Of a DNA stretch of 64,000 nt, positions 12,191 to 24,899 are shown in pieces. The number at the start of each line of letters is the position of its first letter. The first letter of the stretch is position 1. The stretch is taken from positions 9,427,967 to 9,491,966 of the forward strand of contig JAQFVV010012416.1 of NCBI GenBank assembly GCA_028023455.1. Reading direction: 5' to 3'. A model generated the notes under the pieces. That model made no database searches, was not told where the DNA came from, and saw only the letters and a program-made list of their open reading frames with translations. The position numbers and the translations under genes are program-made. This stretch comes from Epiperipatus broadwayi (taxonomy: Eukaryota; Onychophora; Udeonychophora; Euonychophora; Peripatidae).

Positions 12191-14074
12191 ATTTTCAAGT
12201 AAAATAAAAATATTATTAAAAAAAGATTATGTAGTGTGCTTCCATTCCTAAAAAAGTCATGCTTCGTCACTGGTGTATGAGCATATTAGAAAGTATTACA
12301 ATTTTATAGTACAGTTAAAAATACATATAATGTAATAAAGCTTATTTGATATAAGTATAATATTCATAAGGGCATGTCATAACAAAATACATCTGATATC
12401 ATGGTTCCACTGTATAAACGGATGAACTGTTAAATGAGATCAGCATTTTGCAGATAGAAAAAATGGGTTTAGATTGGAATAAACAGTAAATTAAAACAAT
12501 AAAAATAAACTTGTGGGCTAATGTAATCTTTCTCATCTATTTCTTATACTTTCTGTTTTATGCAAATATTTATAATGCATTTCACATCCTCTCTTATAGC
12601 AAACTTTTTTTTCATTCTTACATTCTAAGTCTCCATTGCACTTTTTTCTATTTTGCCATGTTACTTCTATTTATTTTGCAATGAAGGCAAAATGAGATTT
12701 ATAATTCCAATAGTGGAAAAGTCAGATGAGTCATCTCAATAAGTCTCATTAACTATAAAAATTGGCAGTTGCAATCTTCACAATGTCTCCTCTCTAGAGT
12801 AGTTACAAAGAGACATTTTCTTCTCCATATCAAGAGGAATCTGTTTTTAAACTTTCTCAGGATGAATTAGTTTGTCAAAAGAATGCTGATAAATTAGTCA
12901 TGGAAAATAAAACATGATGCAACTTTTACAAAGAATATTATAATAATTATGATAGTATACTGAAAAACAAGATCTATGAACCAAATTGAGAGATTGCACC
13001 TTGGATTGGCAAAATCATTTAATGAAAGAAACAAATTTCATCTGTTAACTTAATACTATTCATGGCAATATGAAAAGTCAGAATATTATGAATACCTGGA
13101 AAAACAGACTTACTCAGAACAAATGTGAGGTTTGGATTAATTGAGATATACTGAAAATGCTTTAGAGTGTTAAATGACTGTGTAGGATTGCTTTTAAATG
13201 AAAAGGCAAAAAATTAATTGTTAGAATATAAGTTTATCAATTCTGGAATGATGACAATTAGATTTAAAGCAAACTTTTTTGACATCATGGTAATCAAAAT
13301 ATAAGCTCCTACATCAAATAAACAAGTGATGAGACTGAACAGTTTTGGAGATCTGAAACTTAATTCTCAATGATGAGCTTTAAAATGCATTACTATGATT
13401 ATTTTTTAAAAAAAAAACGAAGATTGGAAGTGGTAATCAACAATGAAAATAATTATGCAAAACATAGCTTTGGAGAAGAAAACAAATGTGGTAAAAGACT
13501 TAGAATTTGCTTTAGATTATGATTTGATAATTTCCATTATGCAAAGAGTGAGAAAACATATAAGAAGATCAAATAATGAAAAGCCTAAGAATATGACAGA
13601 CATACTAATAAAGTAAAAGATAGTCAACAATTAATAAACCAATATTTTATTTTCCATGAAGCTGATATATTTTGGATCACATCTTAGTAATTAAAAATAT
13701 CAAACTGAAGCACTCATTTTCAGAAACACAGATATCTGATCAAAATAGCCAAGGAAAAAATAATTCAGAAATATATTAGACAATGTTCATAAGAAACACA
13801 AAAAATATATAATCAAAGTGTAGAAAAAATTCAATGACACTTCGAAAAAAAATATTGAAATCATATAAGAGGAAAATAAGATTAGAAAAGATTGGATCAC
13901 ATAAAAAATATTGAAACAATTACAGAAATAATGAATACTGAAAAGCAGATCCAATTTGAATCGCAGATCAGTAGTACAATACAAAATGCAGAGGTAAAAA
14001 AAGGACCTAAAAATAAATAAATAAAATAGTTGGAAGATCACTGTACAGATGTAAACCAAATATTAGGAAACTTT
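12191..14074. other. AT-rich DNA, no recognised gene
   Basis: No confident feature. The 90-codon minus frame at 13787-14059 is of low complexity. The stretch from about 13600 may be the decayed upstream part of the LINE relic that becomes recognisable at 14440, but no motif is certain. Confidence 0.35.
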
Positions 14075-14200
14075 CTATACAGTAGTGCCACTTAGTGCAA
14101 GTCATGGTAATCAAGCTGTTAAAACTGTTTGCTACTATTTTAACAGCATGTGTAAGCAAACAAAATTGTGATCATGTGATAAACCAAATATCTTGATTAA
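14075..14200 (+). repeat. Fragment of hammerhead repeat family B (outer end only)
   Basis: The block CTATACAGTAGTGCCACTTA matches the left end of the foldback at 39919-40270, and TGATCATGTGAT matches its flank near 40290. The ribozyme part is absent here, so only the outer arms of the element remain. Confidence 0.55.
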
Positions 14201-14439
14201 CATAAATACATAAAAATACACAAAATAATAAGAAATTATAACATGAAATGACAGCCAAACAGAGAATAAAGTATAAGCATGAAAAATGTTTTTCTAACAA
14301 GAATAAAATTTTTCAGCAATAATTATAAAACTATTCTGCATTAAATAAAGCAGACTACCGAGAATATACTATCATCTTTTTAATATATTGATAATAAAGA
14401 CGATGAAAAAGAAATTATACAATACCTATAGAAATGATT

Positions 14440-16100
14440 AGATATGATGGAGAAAGTTTACTTCAAAAAAAACTTAGACTGTGTAATTTTGCATGGAAAC
14501 AAGTTATAATACAGCAGAATGTGAAAATTATAGAACCATATAATTAATAAGTATATTAGTCATAGATTTAATAGGCATTTAAAGTCAAATATTAAAGGCT
14601 CAGATAGAGAAACATGATCTAGAAAATGAAGGACTAAGAAAAGATAGTATTATATAATAGATATTAATTCTCTGCTTTAAACAAAAAGATGACATGGACA
14701 AAACTTGAATCATATCAAATATATGTTTAATTCAAAGCATATGTAAAAAATGAAATCAAGCTTGGGAAAACACAAGAGGAGATCTAACCTTATAAGAAGA
14801 TTCATCAAACATTTGAATGAGTAAGAAACATTATTGAATGGAATCAAAAATTAAGAATTTAAAATATACCAATTGCGTAGTAATCAATGAAGAAGATGAA
14901 AAAATATAATTAACATTGTAAATAGTAAACAAAAAGAAATGTAATATGAACTGCACATTAACATGACTAAATCCAAAATAATATTGCTTGGAAAAAAAAA
15001 TGATAGAAATGAAATTGGTATTGTAGAAAAATTTGTATACATTGAAAGTAAAATCATGTTATTTAGTACCCAAAAAAAAAATCAAATTAAAAATAGCCAT
15101 AAAAAGAATGTTTATAAACCTGATAGGATTTGAAAAAAGCATATATCAGATGATAAACCAAATTAAATGAATTTATTAGAGTACTGGATTAATGTCTTCA
15201 CTATCTATCTCTATTGCTTGATTTAATAGAATAATACCACTCTTCTTTTTTTGTGTTTTTCAAACAATTTTATTTTATTATTTTCTGTTTTAACTTAATC
15301 TGTGGTCTTAATCAGATATCTGATGAAGAGTGCACTTTCAGTTAAATGAGAAGGAAAACAAATAAAATTGCTTGAAATAGTACAAAAAAAAGAAATGCTA
15401 TTATCATACTTACTAGTAATTAGCAATGACAAAAGTTTAATTGAAAAAAATGTCAGTATTTGAAAAGACATGGTGCAGGAAATTAGTGAATATTAATTAG
15501 ATATAAAAAAAATTGAAATAAAAATTGAATAAAAAATTAAAGCAAAAAAAAATTTGAAAAAATGATAACAGAAAAATAAAATGCCTAATTTTTGTTATTA
15601 CATAAGACAAAAATAAAAGAATCCATAAAACATGAATCAATGATATTAAAGAATGATATATTTAGTCATCTTTCAAGAGATTGACAAAACCGGAGAATTG
15701 ATCATCTACGAATGGAGACTACATGATTTCTGATGATAAATGTAAATAAGCAGTGAGGGGAAAATATTAAGAATAAGCAATGGATAAGAAAATATAGATC
15801 AGGTTAACAATTTTAAATACTTGGGATATCAGACAACTGATAATAGAAGTAAAATAAAGAATGACTAAAAAAGTTTACCATATAGTCTATCGAAATTATA
15901 TTTAAAAAACATACTCGTTATATGTTTTGTTTGGATTATAGCTTTATATGAAACAAAAAAAAAATGAACAATTAGAAAAGCAGAGAGAGAAGAGATTGGA
16001 AACCTTAGAAATGTGAAGTTGGAGTATATAGTGAAAAGATACATTGGAATGATAAGTAATATAGGAGTGATGAAAAAAAAAAGTTGTTTAATTATTTATT
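14440..16100 (+). pseudogene. Old LINE reverse-transcriptase relic
   Basis: Scattered in-frame pieces are recognisable in order. AECENYRTI followed by LIS lies near 14520-14560 (RT motif 1). NNFKYLGYQTTDNRSKI is near 15808-15860 (thumb entry). TIRKAERE followed by a block like LETLEMWSW is near 15970-16020 (C-terminal RT). Numerous stops and frameshifts separate them. It is distinct from the RTE-like family at 1457-4221 and closer to the piece at 6700-7200. Between about 15170 and 15390 it is interrupted by a Penelope-type repeat fragment containing CTGATGAAGAGTGCAC. It is not functional. Confidence 0.55.
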
Positions 16101-16378
16101 GAGGAGATTTATAGCAAAAAAATGAATTAGAAATTCTGAGGCAAGAGAATTACAAACGATATGTTGAAGGAAGCTGTGGAGGCAAAATAAGAGAGTTGAA
16201 AAAATAAGTTGATATATAATTTTAAGAAAGGAGTAGTTAGGAATATCAAGAGTAGTGTAAGAGATAGAAAGGCTTTGAAATAGTCTAGTTTTGATGAATG
16301 AGACCTGCCTTTTAGCAAATAAGTAATAATGAGAGTGAAAATGTTCAACTTTCTACTTTTTAATTTAGAATAACACAT

Positions 16379-17500
16379 TTAGTCTCAAAATATTTACAAA
16401 GCAACACAAAAACACCAAAATATTTACAAATACCCATTTAGTTAGATTAAATGATTAAAAAAATAGTTACAAATATGTATTAACTAAATATAAACTGATT
16501 TATCAATAAAAGATTGCACAGGCTTAGGTTTATTCAAAAATGAGATTTATACATAGACACTATTTTGACTGCTAGATTAAAAATTTAGCTGGCTATGCTT
16601 ACAGTATGTGATGTCTGTACATGAATAGGATCCAAATAATAAATGACACTATAGTGTGCTTAGCTTAAATAACATTCTTATCAATTCTTTCTGTTAAAAT
16701 AAAAAAAATTTCCTTCATTAAAGGTAATCAATTAGCCAAGCCGACAAAGTATAAAAAATATATAAATAAAATCTAAAAATTTAAGTTATTTTTAAAAAAA
16801 CAAACAATATTTGCAATGTATCATTATTTTCTGAATAAAAAAATTGCTCTTTTTTTTTTTGGGGGGGGGGGGGGCATTAAAAAAATCTGCAAACCATTTT
16901 TTTTGTTTGTTTCTGGATCAATTTCAGAATAAAAAAGCACTGTAGACAAAAATATTCTAAAATTGTATTATAAGTCATTCAAAAATGTATTTTCAATCTA
17001 AATTGATTCTTAGTAGTATTAAACACTATCTGTGATCCATAGATCATAATCGAAATATATGTTCCAATACTTAATGTTACACCCTTTAATTTTTTTTTTT
17101 TAAATTATAGAATTTTAATTCATCTTAAGACAACACATAATTTCCCATTATCATCAGCTTCATGCCAATATAAAGCTTAATACTATTTATGAATCTACAA
17201 TTAAACACATGATTTTGTGGTTCATTCATGAGGACTTCTTATCATATCCTCACAGAATAAACAAATCGTATGGCGAGGCTTCCCCGGAAATTCATAATGC
17301 ATCAATATTTTTAGTGCACTAATCACATATCAATTTTATCAAAGTAACGGTTATACCTAATATAAACATAAAATGGTTTCAATGATTTTAAAGAATAATA
17401 TTTGCACTTGATTCCATTTATGAACAATTAATGATTATATAAACAAGATAATATTACAAAGAATTCAAGTCATATGTCACATGACCTAATTTAACAAGCT
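16379..17500. other. AT-rich DNA with a T-run/G-run junction
   Basis: A T run passes directly into a G run at about 16851-16874. No gene or known repeat is recognisable otherwise. Confidence 0.5.
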
Positions 17501-17516
17501 TGTATTACATATGTTA

Positions 17517-17648
17517 TATATAAGGCTCGCAAATAAGCTCTTAACAAGCTTTGCAGAATATCCCCAACCCCAGCCGGTTTCTGTAAACTGGTCTGGGATT
17601 GGGGATATTCTGCAAAGCTTGTTAAGAGCTTATTTGCGAGCCCTATAT
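17517..17648. repeat. Near-perfect palindrome made from family E hammerhead repeat
   Basis: Arms of about 61 bp (17517-17578 and 17587-17648) surround a spacer of a few bases. Each arm carries GCAGAATATCCCCAA or its complement, the block downstream of the ribozyme in 55323-56130. The CUGANGA half of the ribozyme is lost, so this is a collapsed foldback. A 60-codon frame across it only reflects the inverted repeat. Confidence 0.8.
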
Positions 17649-17759
17649 AAGCTTACTCAGATCTATAATATTAGAAATGCTGTGTATGTTTGAAGATGAA
17701 CAACTATATCTTCATCCGTACGTTAGTTGTTCAAGATTTTTAATTCATAATACTAATTG

Positions 17760-20700
17760 TATAAAGTTTTATTTATCTGAATGACTAGGCCAGTTGATTT
17801 TATTCATTATCATTATTCATGTCTTCTCTTAATAACTGTATTTGGTTGACATGTCTTCATCTGACATTCTTTACAAATCATCTATTGCATGATTTAATGC
17901 AGTAATAGCGTTCTTTGAAGATCAAGGTCTACGGACTATGATTTCAGCTAGTACTCAAACTTTTTATAAACTCCCAAGCGATAAAGTCATTGGGTTATTT
18001 ATCTATTTATCTAGTTCACTAAATCTAGCAATGTATTTCTGATGCTTTAAATACAAAATTAGAATCAGATGCAGTTAAGCAATCTATATATGCACTAAAT
18101 TTATCCGGAGTTCTAACCATCAAAGCAGACACATGATCTATAACAAGTTAGAAATTTTCTAATAGTGACGTTTTCAATTACAATAGTCACCTTAATAAAA
18201 CAGGTGAGTTTGAAATCCAAAGTCTGTATTCTATACTTTTAAATAGTACAGTTATTTAACATTCTATTCACTTACATAATAGTTGTACCACATGTAACAC
18301 CTAAAAATTTGCAAAACTTATTTCTAAAATAACTATGGTAAACAAGTTGCACACACTATTCACTTCTTTACAAAAGATAATCAAAATGCTTCTTACTTCT
18401 ACAAATGTATGATTTAGACCTCCAACATATTTGATTTTTTTTAATTTTCTAAACATAAAAAAATATAAATCAGCAATGTTGGTAAATTTCCTTCCATTTC
18501 CTGCAATTATTTTTACATATGGATAGAAATAACATGGGAACATAGAATCCTGGCAACATGAAAAACAGATTCTCTCAAAAACTATGAATAACTTATATAG
18601 CATGATCGCTAAGACAGTTATACAAATAATACACTCAACTCTTTCTTTTAAAAACTTGATTTTATTTTCACCACTGAATCATTAAAAAATCCATTTCTTT
18701 TTACCTAATGCTCGACCATTTTATATAAAAAATATAAATACTGTGGATATATATGAAAGATATGTTCTTAAGAAATTTTGAGAACATTTTATAATAACTT
18801 GCCTCCACATATGTTTATATTCCTTTAATGAAGGCTGTATAAAATGGTTAAAACGTTATTTAAAAAAAAGGATGTACTAATGACTCGGTGATCAAAATAA
18901 AATAATTTTTTTTTTAAAAAAAAAAGAGGGATGTGTTTATAGATTATATTTCTGGATCATTTTTTAGAAAAGGAAAATGATGAAGATAAAAAAAAACATA
19001 GTTATAAACAATAGCGCATTGCGGCATTACAGCACCCCCAGAAAAAAATTAATTATTAAATTTGTGCTTGAAAATATCAATAATATAACTATCAATCAAT
19101 ATTTTGTATAATTATTATGCAAATAGAACTAATTAAGCCACTTTTTAAAAAACTATTTTAAGCAATGCTTGAGATCTATTCAATGCAGCTAATTATGGCA
19201 GTGCCCGAAACATCGTATTTGGTGAATTTCAGTAATTTCCAATAAGATTCTTTTGCTTTTATCAACACATGTAACTAGCACTATTGGAGCTGCTTGCTGC
19301 CACAACATCAATAGATACTTGAGCATGGCATGTATATCTTCTTTTCTGATTTCTCTTCACAGCAAACAAATTTTTATTGCTTTCATTTAGGATGAGCAAT
19401 AAAGTATTGTTTTTTCCTTGTAATTAACATTTATAAATTAACATATAAATATTTATTACAGAAAAATATAACGCCGCACACGCACTTGTGCTTGAAAACA
19501 ACTAAAAGAAATATTATTTTAAACATTTATCACAATGAGTGTTCATATTGAATATTTAAAAAAAAAATTATATTTTCCCAATTGTCATTCCATGATTAAA
19601 TTGAAATAAAAAATAAAGGTCAATCTACTCCAGATATTATTATTTATCAAACAGTAAAAATAAAAAAATACATTAATCTTTTAATAATGACTGATATGGC
19701 AAAATAAAATGTTTGTGTAGTTGCAAAATTAGAAATGCTGTTTTGTGTTCCTTGCTTACTTTTTAGTATAGATACTATAATAAAGCATCCCTGTTTAAAA
19801 ATTTCACGGGGCACTACTGATTACATACAACCTACAGTATGTTATGAATTAACTCCAAGCAAATGCAACGTTACTTAAGATTATAGGCTACCTGAGAAAA
19901 GACTGCATCTGATTCAACATTGTATAATAGTATTTTCTCAACCTTCAGTACCACATGACAAATGTTTCTTAAAAGAAATCCACAATGCTTCTTAATTCCT
20001 TTCAGCAATATCTTGCTCACACCTTGAAAACAAATTCCCACTTGTGATCAATCTCGAAAAGATAATGAGTCAGTCAAAAAATTCGCTTCTTTTATTCATC
20101 TGATTTATTCTTATAAATCTTGATATTAATGGTATTGGTCATATAATTCCCCTTGTAAAAGAAATCTTGCTTTAAAAAATATTACTACAAATTAATCTTT
20201 TAAATATTTCATTTACTTTCAAAAGTTTTGCAATTAATACCTACAATAAGTCAGATACTTAAAATTGAATTTATTAGTCGTCAAATAAGTCATTCCTATC
20301 GGTCTAATATCTAATAGTTTCAAATCCATTTCTAACGTAAAACTATTTGATTGAAATACTCAAATGGTTTATTGCTCAAAGACTATGTGATATTTGAATA
20401 CTAGAAGTGGCACAAAACTTTAATTCTCTAATCTGTCTGATAAAATCCACAGGTCATACTATTGACAACTAAAAAAAAAAACATCACAGATCCCAACTTA
20501 TTCAATGATTTTCAGAAGCAAACTCTGTCCTATTGTAAGCTTGAGTAATAAATAGATATTAGATGGTAGAGCTTATTAAATCCATATTCAGTGCTATGGC
20601 CTCCATCAGTGAATAGTATTCCATCTATATAACTATGTAAGCAAGTAGGCATGGATTCAAATCACTATGATGTTGAAACTGATATAGTTGACAATAAGTA

Positions 20701-21500
20701 AAAAAGAATAAAAGACAATTGCTGGATAAAAAGTGCATTAGATCCGAGCTTCTCACTGACAAAGAGTATAAGCCATAGATTAGTCTGAAAGCCTGGATGG
20801 GATAGCATTGAATATCTAGTATTTATCGATTCCTCAAGCTTACAGTAGTAGGACTAGGATCAAATAAAGAGAATTTGCTTCTGAAAAGTATCTATATTAC
20901 AACCAATATTATTAGTTATTAATCTATACCAACTTAAATGGAGTATGCTATAATGTAATTCAAAGTAATATTATTAATATTTTAGTTTTTGAAAAAATTT
21001 TTTCATTTCATTTCAGAATCAATTTTTTCTCACGATAAACAAAAATACTGCCAATTTCAATGACAAAAAGATTTTTAATGCTATCATTTTGGTTTTAAAA
21101 ATTTCTGAAAAAATTAGTGTCAAAAAATTACTAAAATATTCCTGCAAACAAAAATCTTCAATGAAGTTAAATTTCATTGCCAATGCTTTAATTAATTAAA
21201 GCATAAAAGATCGAACATTATTTCAAAATTGTTTTAAATGTGCAATAAACTGCATGGGAAAATAATCTTGTACCAGTATAACTATAGTGTTGCTTTTGTT
21301 TTAAGTGCATTTAAAATATGAAGAATGCACTATAATTCAAACTTTATTAAACACATGATTTGCTCTTTAGTTGGCTACTCAGTTGGCGGGGCTCCTATAT
21401 TTCTTCATATCTGCAGTCAAAACAAATGAAGATTTTAAATAACCACTCAAGGGCAAAAGCTTTTCCAACTGCCACAGAGGAATAGCAATAGAGAAAGCAT
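17760..21500. other. AT-rich DNA without recognisable genes
   Basis: I found no coding exon, RNA gene or repeat boundary that I can support. The 100-codon minus frame at 18301-18603 has no recognisable motif. If the MADD gene continues, this stretch lies within its first coding intron. Confidence 0.4.
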
Positions 21501-21524
21501 CTACCTTTGTTTTATTCCCTAGCT

Positions 21525-21986
21525 CCGGGCTTCTCAAACTTTTTCCACTTGCAACCCCTTTTACCCGAGCAAATATTTCCACTACCCTGCATATGGGATA
21601 CTTAAACTAGGAATACAAATTAAAACATTTGCTGATAATAAATCATAAAATAATTTGAAAACAATTCTTTGGTATACATATAAATATAATTTTATCATTC
21701 ATTAAAGACAAATATTCATACTAATGAACTGGGCGTGCTTGTTTATTTTTACATATATTTAATACTGCAGGACATAAGGCTTCTTCAACATTTTGCAGAG
21801 TTGACTGACTTTTTCACTATCATAAACTCATGGATATACTATATGTGTAGGTTGCCAAACTGGTTTTGAATTAATTCTCAGTCGTGCGCAATCAGAAATT
21901 TTTTAGTTTTGCTAAAATTTCTGCGACCCCCAAATTTAGTTACATGATCACATATGGGATCATGACCCACACTTTAAGAAGTCCTG
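21525..21986. mobile_element. hAT-type MITE
   Basis: Terminal inverted repeats are visible: CCGGGCTTCTCAAACTTTTT on the left, and the complement of the right end reads CAGGACTTCTTAAAGTGTGG. The flanking 8-bp duplications are CCCTAGCT (21517-21524) and CTCTAGCT (21987-21994), with one mismatch, as expected of hAT insertion. The interior is non-coding and includes GCGACCCCC-type blocks found in many hAT MITEs. The short minus frame at 21379-21582 crosses its left boundary and is not a gene. Confidence 0.8.
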
Positions 21987-22288
21987 CTCTAGCTAAAAAT
22001 AATTGGATACTCATTTTCTAATTAATAAATGAATAGCTAGACAAGTTGACAATAGGCTTGCTAACTGAAAGAAAAATTGTAAACCTATTTAGAATCTAAA
22101 AAATTGTTTTAATTTACTAGACCCGTATTTAAACTACAGGCTATTTGCACAGTGAGCAGAAACATTAATCGCTTCTCATGGAAGTAAACAATAAAGATTG
22201 ATAATAATAAATTAGAAGTTAAACACTATAAATACTTTGCTATAAAGCAAGTATAATGGATGAAATTAATCATAAAATTAAACATTAA

Positions 22289-22455
22289 AACAGGCAAAAC
22301 TCTCTATTCATATTGCCACTCAGTGCAAGCCAGAGTAATCAATGGATGCCAGAAGGCTTGTGCATAAAATCCCCATCTAGTGCTTACTCATCCAATATCC
22401 CCAGACTAGTTTCTGGCTCGTGGCCTTCGTCAGTGAGGAGCCTTGGATAACTTAT
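22289..22455 (-). mobile_element. Family B hammerhead repeat inserted in an RTE relic
   Basis: The segment equals one arm of the foldback at 39919-40270: ATTGCCACTCAGTGCAAGCC, then CCCCATCTAGTGCTTACTCA, then the ribozyme on the minus strand. Only one arm is present. Because the flanking RTE sequence is known from other copies, the limits of the insert can be read to within a few bases. Confidence 0.75.
22398..22440 (-). ncRNA. Hammerhead ribozyme motif (type I), family B, intact core
   Basis: Read on the minus strand: CUGACGA at 22433-22427; stem II GGC (22425-22423) with GCC (22417-22415) around CACGA, flanked by an A on each side; GAAA at 22413-22410; a minimal stem III AC/GU closing on UA; cleavage triplet GUC ending at 22404. 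Stem I pairs UCCUCA (22439-22434) with UGGGGA (22403-22398), six pairs including one G-U. The tiny stem III is like that of retroelement hammerheads thought to work better as dimers (family knowledge). Confidence 0.75.
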
Positions 22456-23398
22456 AAGAAAAGTGCATTTGATAGAAATAACAATATTAAAAAGAAATAT
22501 GTCCATGTGTTTGAAAACAAGGTTTTTAATAAATGTGTTTAATCAGTTCTTTCTAATGGATTTAAAACTTGGGAATTTAACAGAAGAGCAATTTCAGACT
22601 ACTCAACAAAATATGGCGATATATGTTAGGAATAACAAGAAGGGATTGAAAATGAAATACATAAATGAAAGAACAATGAGGTATCCTTGACATCATCACT
22701 GAAAGAATTAGGAGGCTGAAATACAGCTGAGTTGGACATATTGCGAGATGATAATAGATGAAGAGCTGAAGTCCATCTTCAGGAGATTGTAAAAGATTTG
22801 GAAAAGTCTACATGTGAAATGGATAGCTGATTGAAAATGATGCTATACATATATAAAAATCAATTATAAAATCATAAATAGATTTTACTTATTGTATCAA
22901 CACAGATTTAGAAATATCAGGTATTGTGATAATGCTAGTTCACCTAACAAGCAAGGTTATTTGCAAAATGGTTGCATAGTGAGGGAGGGTGGTCTGATTT
23001 TCTTCATTGGTAAGGAATTGGAATATGGTGAAATTGAGATAAAACATTAATAAAAACAAACTTAAAACTATATAATTTTTAAAAGTCTTCATGATTAATA
23101 GTGTTTATGTAAAAAATAGAAGTAGAAATCAGATTACAGATTTCACATCTAAAGTCTAATAATTTGAAGCATTATAGACTATCTCTTGGTTCATATTATT
23201 ATCAAATACACCGACGAATTTCAATTTTTTTTAAAAAATAAAAAAATTAAATGTCAGAGGAAAAACGTTTAATACATTATTAACTCAATCGAAAATTTGA
23301 CATTTGGGTTTTAATTATAATATATACAAGAAAATCAATACGTATTGCGTGAAAAGCTTTTAAAAAAATTTTTAAAAAAGTATTTATAACACACTCAC

Positions 23399-24015
23399 CT
23401 TGCCGCCGTTCTGGATCCTCCAACCTTTTTACTGGCAGTCCTTTCATTGCATACTTCAATGAGTCTTTTTAAAACAAATAAACATTCCCGTAAAGTAGAA
23501 AAAAATGGATGGTGGCTTATAATACAAAGGGAAGTTAGGGAATGATTTCTAATTTTTCTGCGTACTCTACTAGGCGGGGACTCTGAAGTGCCTACATTTA
23601 AAGAACCAGGAGCCCCCTGCTCAGCAGAGATTGCACTGGAATCTAATTTTTCTACACCTACTCCCGAATTTCTTCGAGATCCTCTATCGTGGCTCTTTCT
23701 GTCAATGGGGCGATAAAAATTTACACACATGCCAAAACGAATGCGTGCCGAGTCTTTCTCTGTTAAAGTAAATACAAAAGAGTTCGACTCTCGAAGGCTC
23801 ATACGTTTCGGACCAACACTTATACATCCTTCAGGCTGACAAAAATATACAACATCTGGCGGTAAATAAAAATCTTTATGATCTTCCAAAGGATACCGCC
23901 GAAGTAATTCCGGCGACTGGACAGTATGGTTTCTACTAGGATGCCTTGCACCTACAAGTACTATATAATCCAATAATCGTGGACAGAAGAATTTTTTATT
24001 TAATACGTCGCTCAT
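23399..24015 (-). CDS. MADD: MADD / Rab3-GEP first coding exon (uDENN start)
   Basis: MADD is a DENN-domain guanine-nucleotide exchange factor for Rab3/Rab27 with a role in synaptic vesicle traffic and death-receptor signalling (family knowledge). The exon encodes about 205 residues, the protein N-terminus. Signature blocks are CPRLLDYIVLVGARHPS (residues 11-27), ELLRRYPLEDHKDFYLPPD, VVYFCQPEGC, RMSLRESNSFVFTLTEKD, and after a low-complexity linker (GSRRNSG, APGSLN) HSLTSLCIISHHPFFSTLR and RECLFVLKRLIEVCNER. These form the upstream DENN (uDENN) half. The start at 24015 has A at -3, and an in-frame TAA lies ten codons upstream. The exon ends at 23399 in a phase 2 split with donor AAG|GTGAGTGT. 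No downstream exon is recognisable in the 23 kb to the left edge, so the first coding intron may be very long or the next exon is too small to see. Confidence 0.93.
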
Positions 24016-24183
24016 CTTGCTGATATGACAAACTGAACGACCTTAGGAAGATGGCTAGACATTATGGCTGGCTAGTGTTAGGACTACCATCTATTTTTAC
24101 TTACAATGCGATTCCACCGCACGGTAACGCTGCAGCATAGAATGGGGTTCATTTTGAAAGCAAACGTGATTAACATTGATAAC
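24016..24183 (-). promoter_or_regulatory. Probable MADD 5' UTR with two upstream ORFs
   Basis: A strong acceptor (TTTTTTCTTATAG) ends at 24184, so the coding exon probably begins at 24183. This leader holds two upstream ORFs on the minus strand: one of 22 codons (24152-24084) and one of 16 codons (24062-24012). The stop of the second overlaps the MADD start as ATGA, an arrangement known to allow termination-reinitiation. A GTAAGT also occurs inside (near 24100), so alternative splicing of the leader is possible. The leader limits are inferred from splice signals only. Confidence 0.55.
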
Positions 24184-24744
24184 CTATAAGAAAAAATAAA
24201 AAATGTTAGATTAATATAACCATGATAATATCATATCAAAAATCTAATACAATCGATCGTTTCTAAGAAATCATCAAAGGTTAAATCATCAAAATGTAAA
24301 CCAAGATTATTAAAAATTAAACATCTGCTAAAGCGATGGTTTGTTTAAAGATAAACTTTATGCATAGATAATTAATTTATTAAAGCATAATTTTAATCCA
24401 AATATTCAATATGGTTAGCAGATATATCTTTAATGACCAATAACACGAAATTTAAATAAAATATACAGGAGTCCATCGCAACCACCAAACAGAAGACTTT
24501 AATCAGCCATTGTGGCATCCTTCAATTTTTAAACCTATTTATCATTCATACAAACAGATTTTGATTCAGTTTATAAACGATAACGATAAAAAATAAATAA
24601 TTACAAATACTACGATAAAAATAATAAAAAAACCTATCAAAGTGTTACCGGTGTTTAAGAAATTTGTGATAGACGAAAATCAAATTTGAAGACCAAACTA
24701 TTATTAAATTACTATAAAATAAATAATGATATAGGGTTAAAAAC

Positions 24745-24751
24745 ACTTACA
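24745..24751 (-). other. Candidate splice donor of a non-coding MADD first exon
   Basis: On the minus strand the junction reads TGAT|GTAAGTG. It would pair with the acceptor at 24184 to give an intron of about 560 bp. No start site or core promoter is certain further upstream; an ACGTCA (CRE-like) lies near 24866. Confidence 0.3.
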
Positions 24752-24899
24752 TCAGTAAATGAATGTGAACTAGGATATTAAAAGAAGAGAAAGAGATTAC
24801 AGGAATTTTTATACAGTAAATATTGTTTTCTTCGGCAATAATATATACTATCCACTACATCAACGTCAGATGTGAGGTCATCACAAAAACCCATAATGC

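Larger units (their letters stand above)
22190..22860 (+). pseudogene. RTE-like LINE relic interrupted by a family B repeat
   Basis: The part at 22190-22288 matches the block encoding KIKIDYDELEEVNSYKYLG through the start of MEEINHRIKL in the 1457-4221 copy. The part from about 22456 resumes with GRNNLILKGNMPMCLK-like sequence and runs through the SAGHI/ARRDDNRW-like block. Between them lies a hammerhead repeat of family B (about 22289-22455). Frames are heavily broken. The order of events is therefore RTE insertion first, family B insertion second. Confidence 0.75.

Noticed and set aside
21379-21582. 67-codon minus frame
   Set aside because: It crosses the left boundary of a hAT MITE and includes its terminal repeat.
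1-23398. Downstream MADD exons on the minus strand
   Set aside because: I looked for the next DENN blocks in minus-strand frames and recognised none; short exons cannot be excluded by eye.
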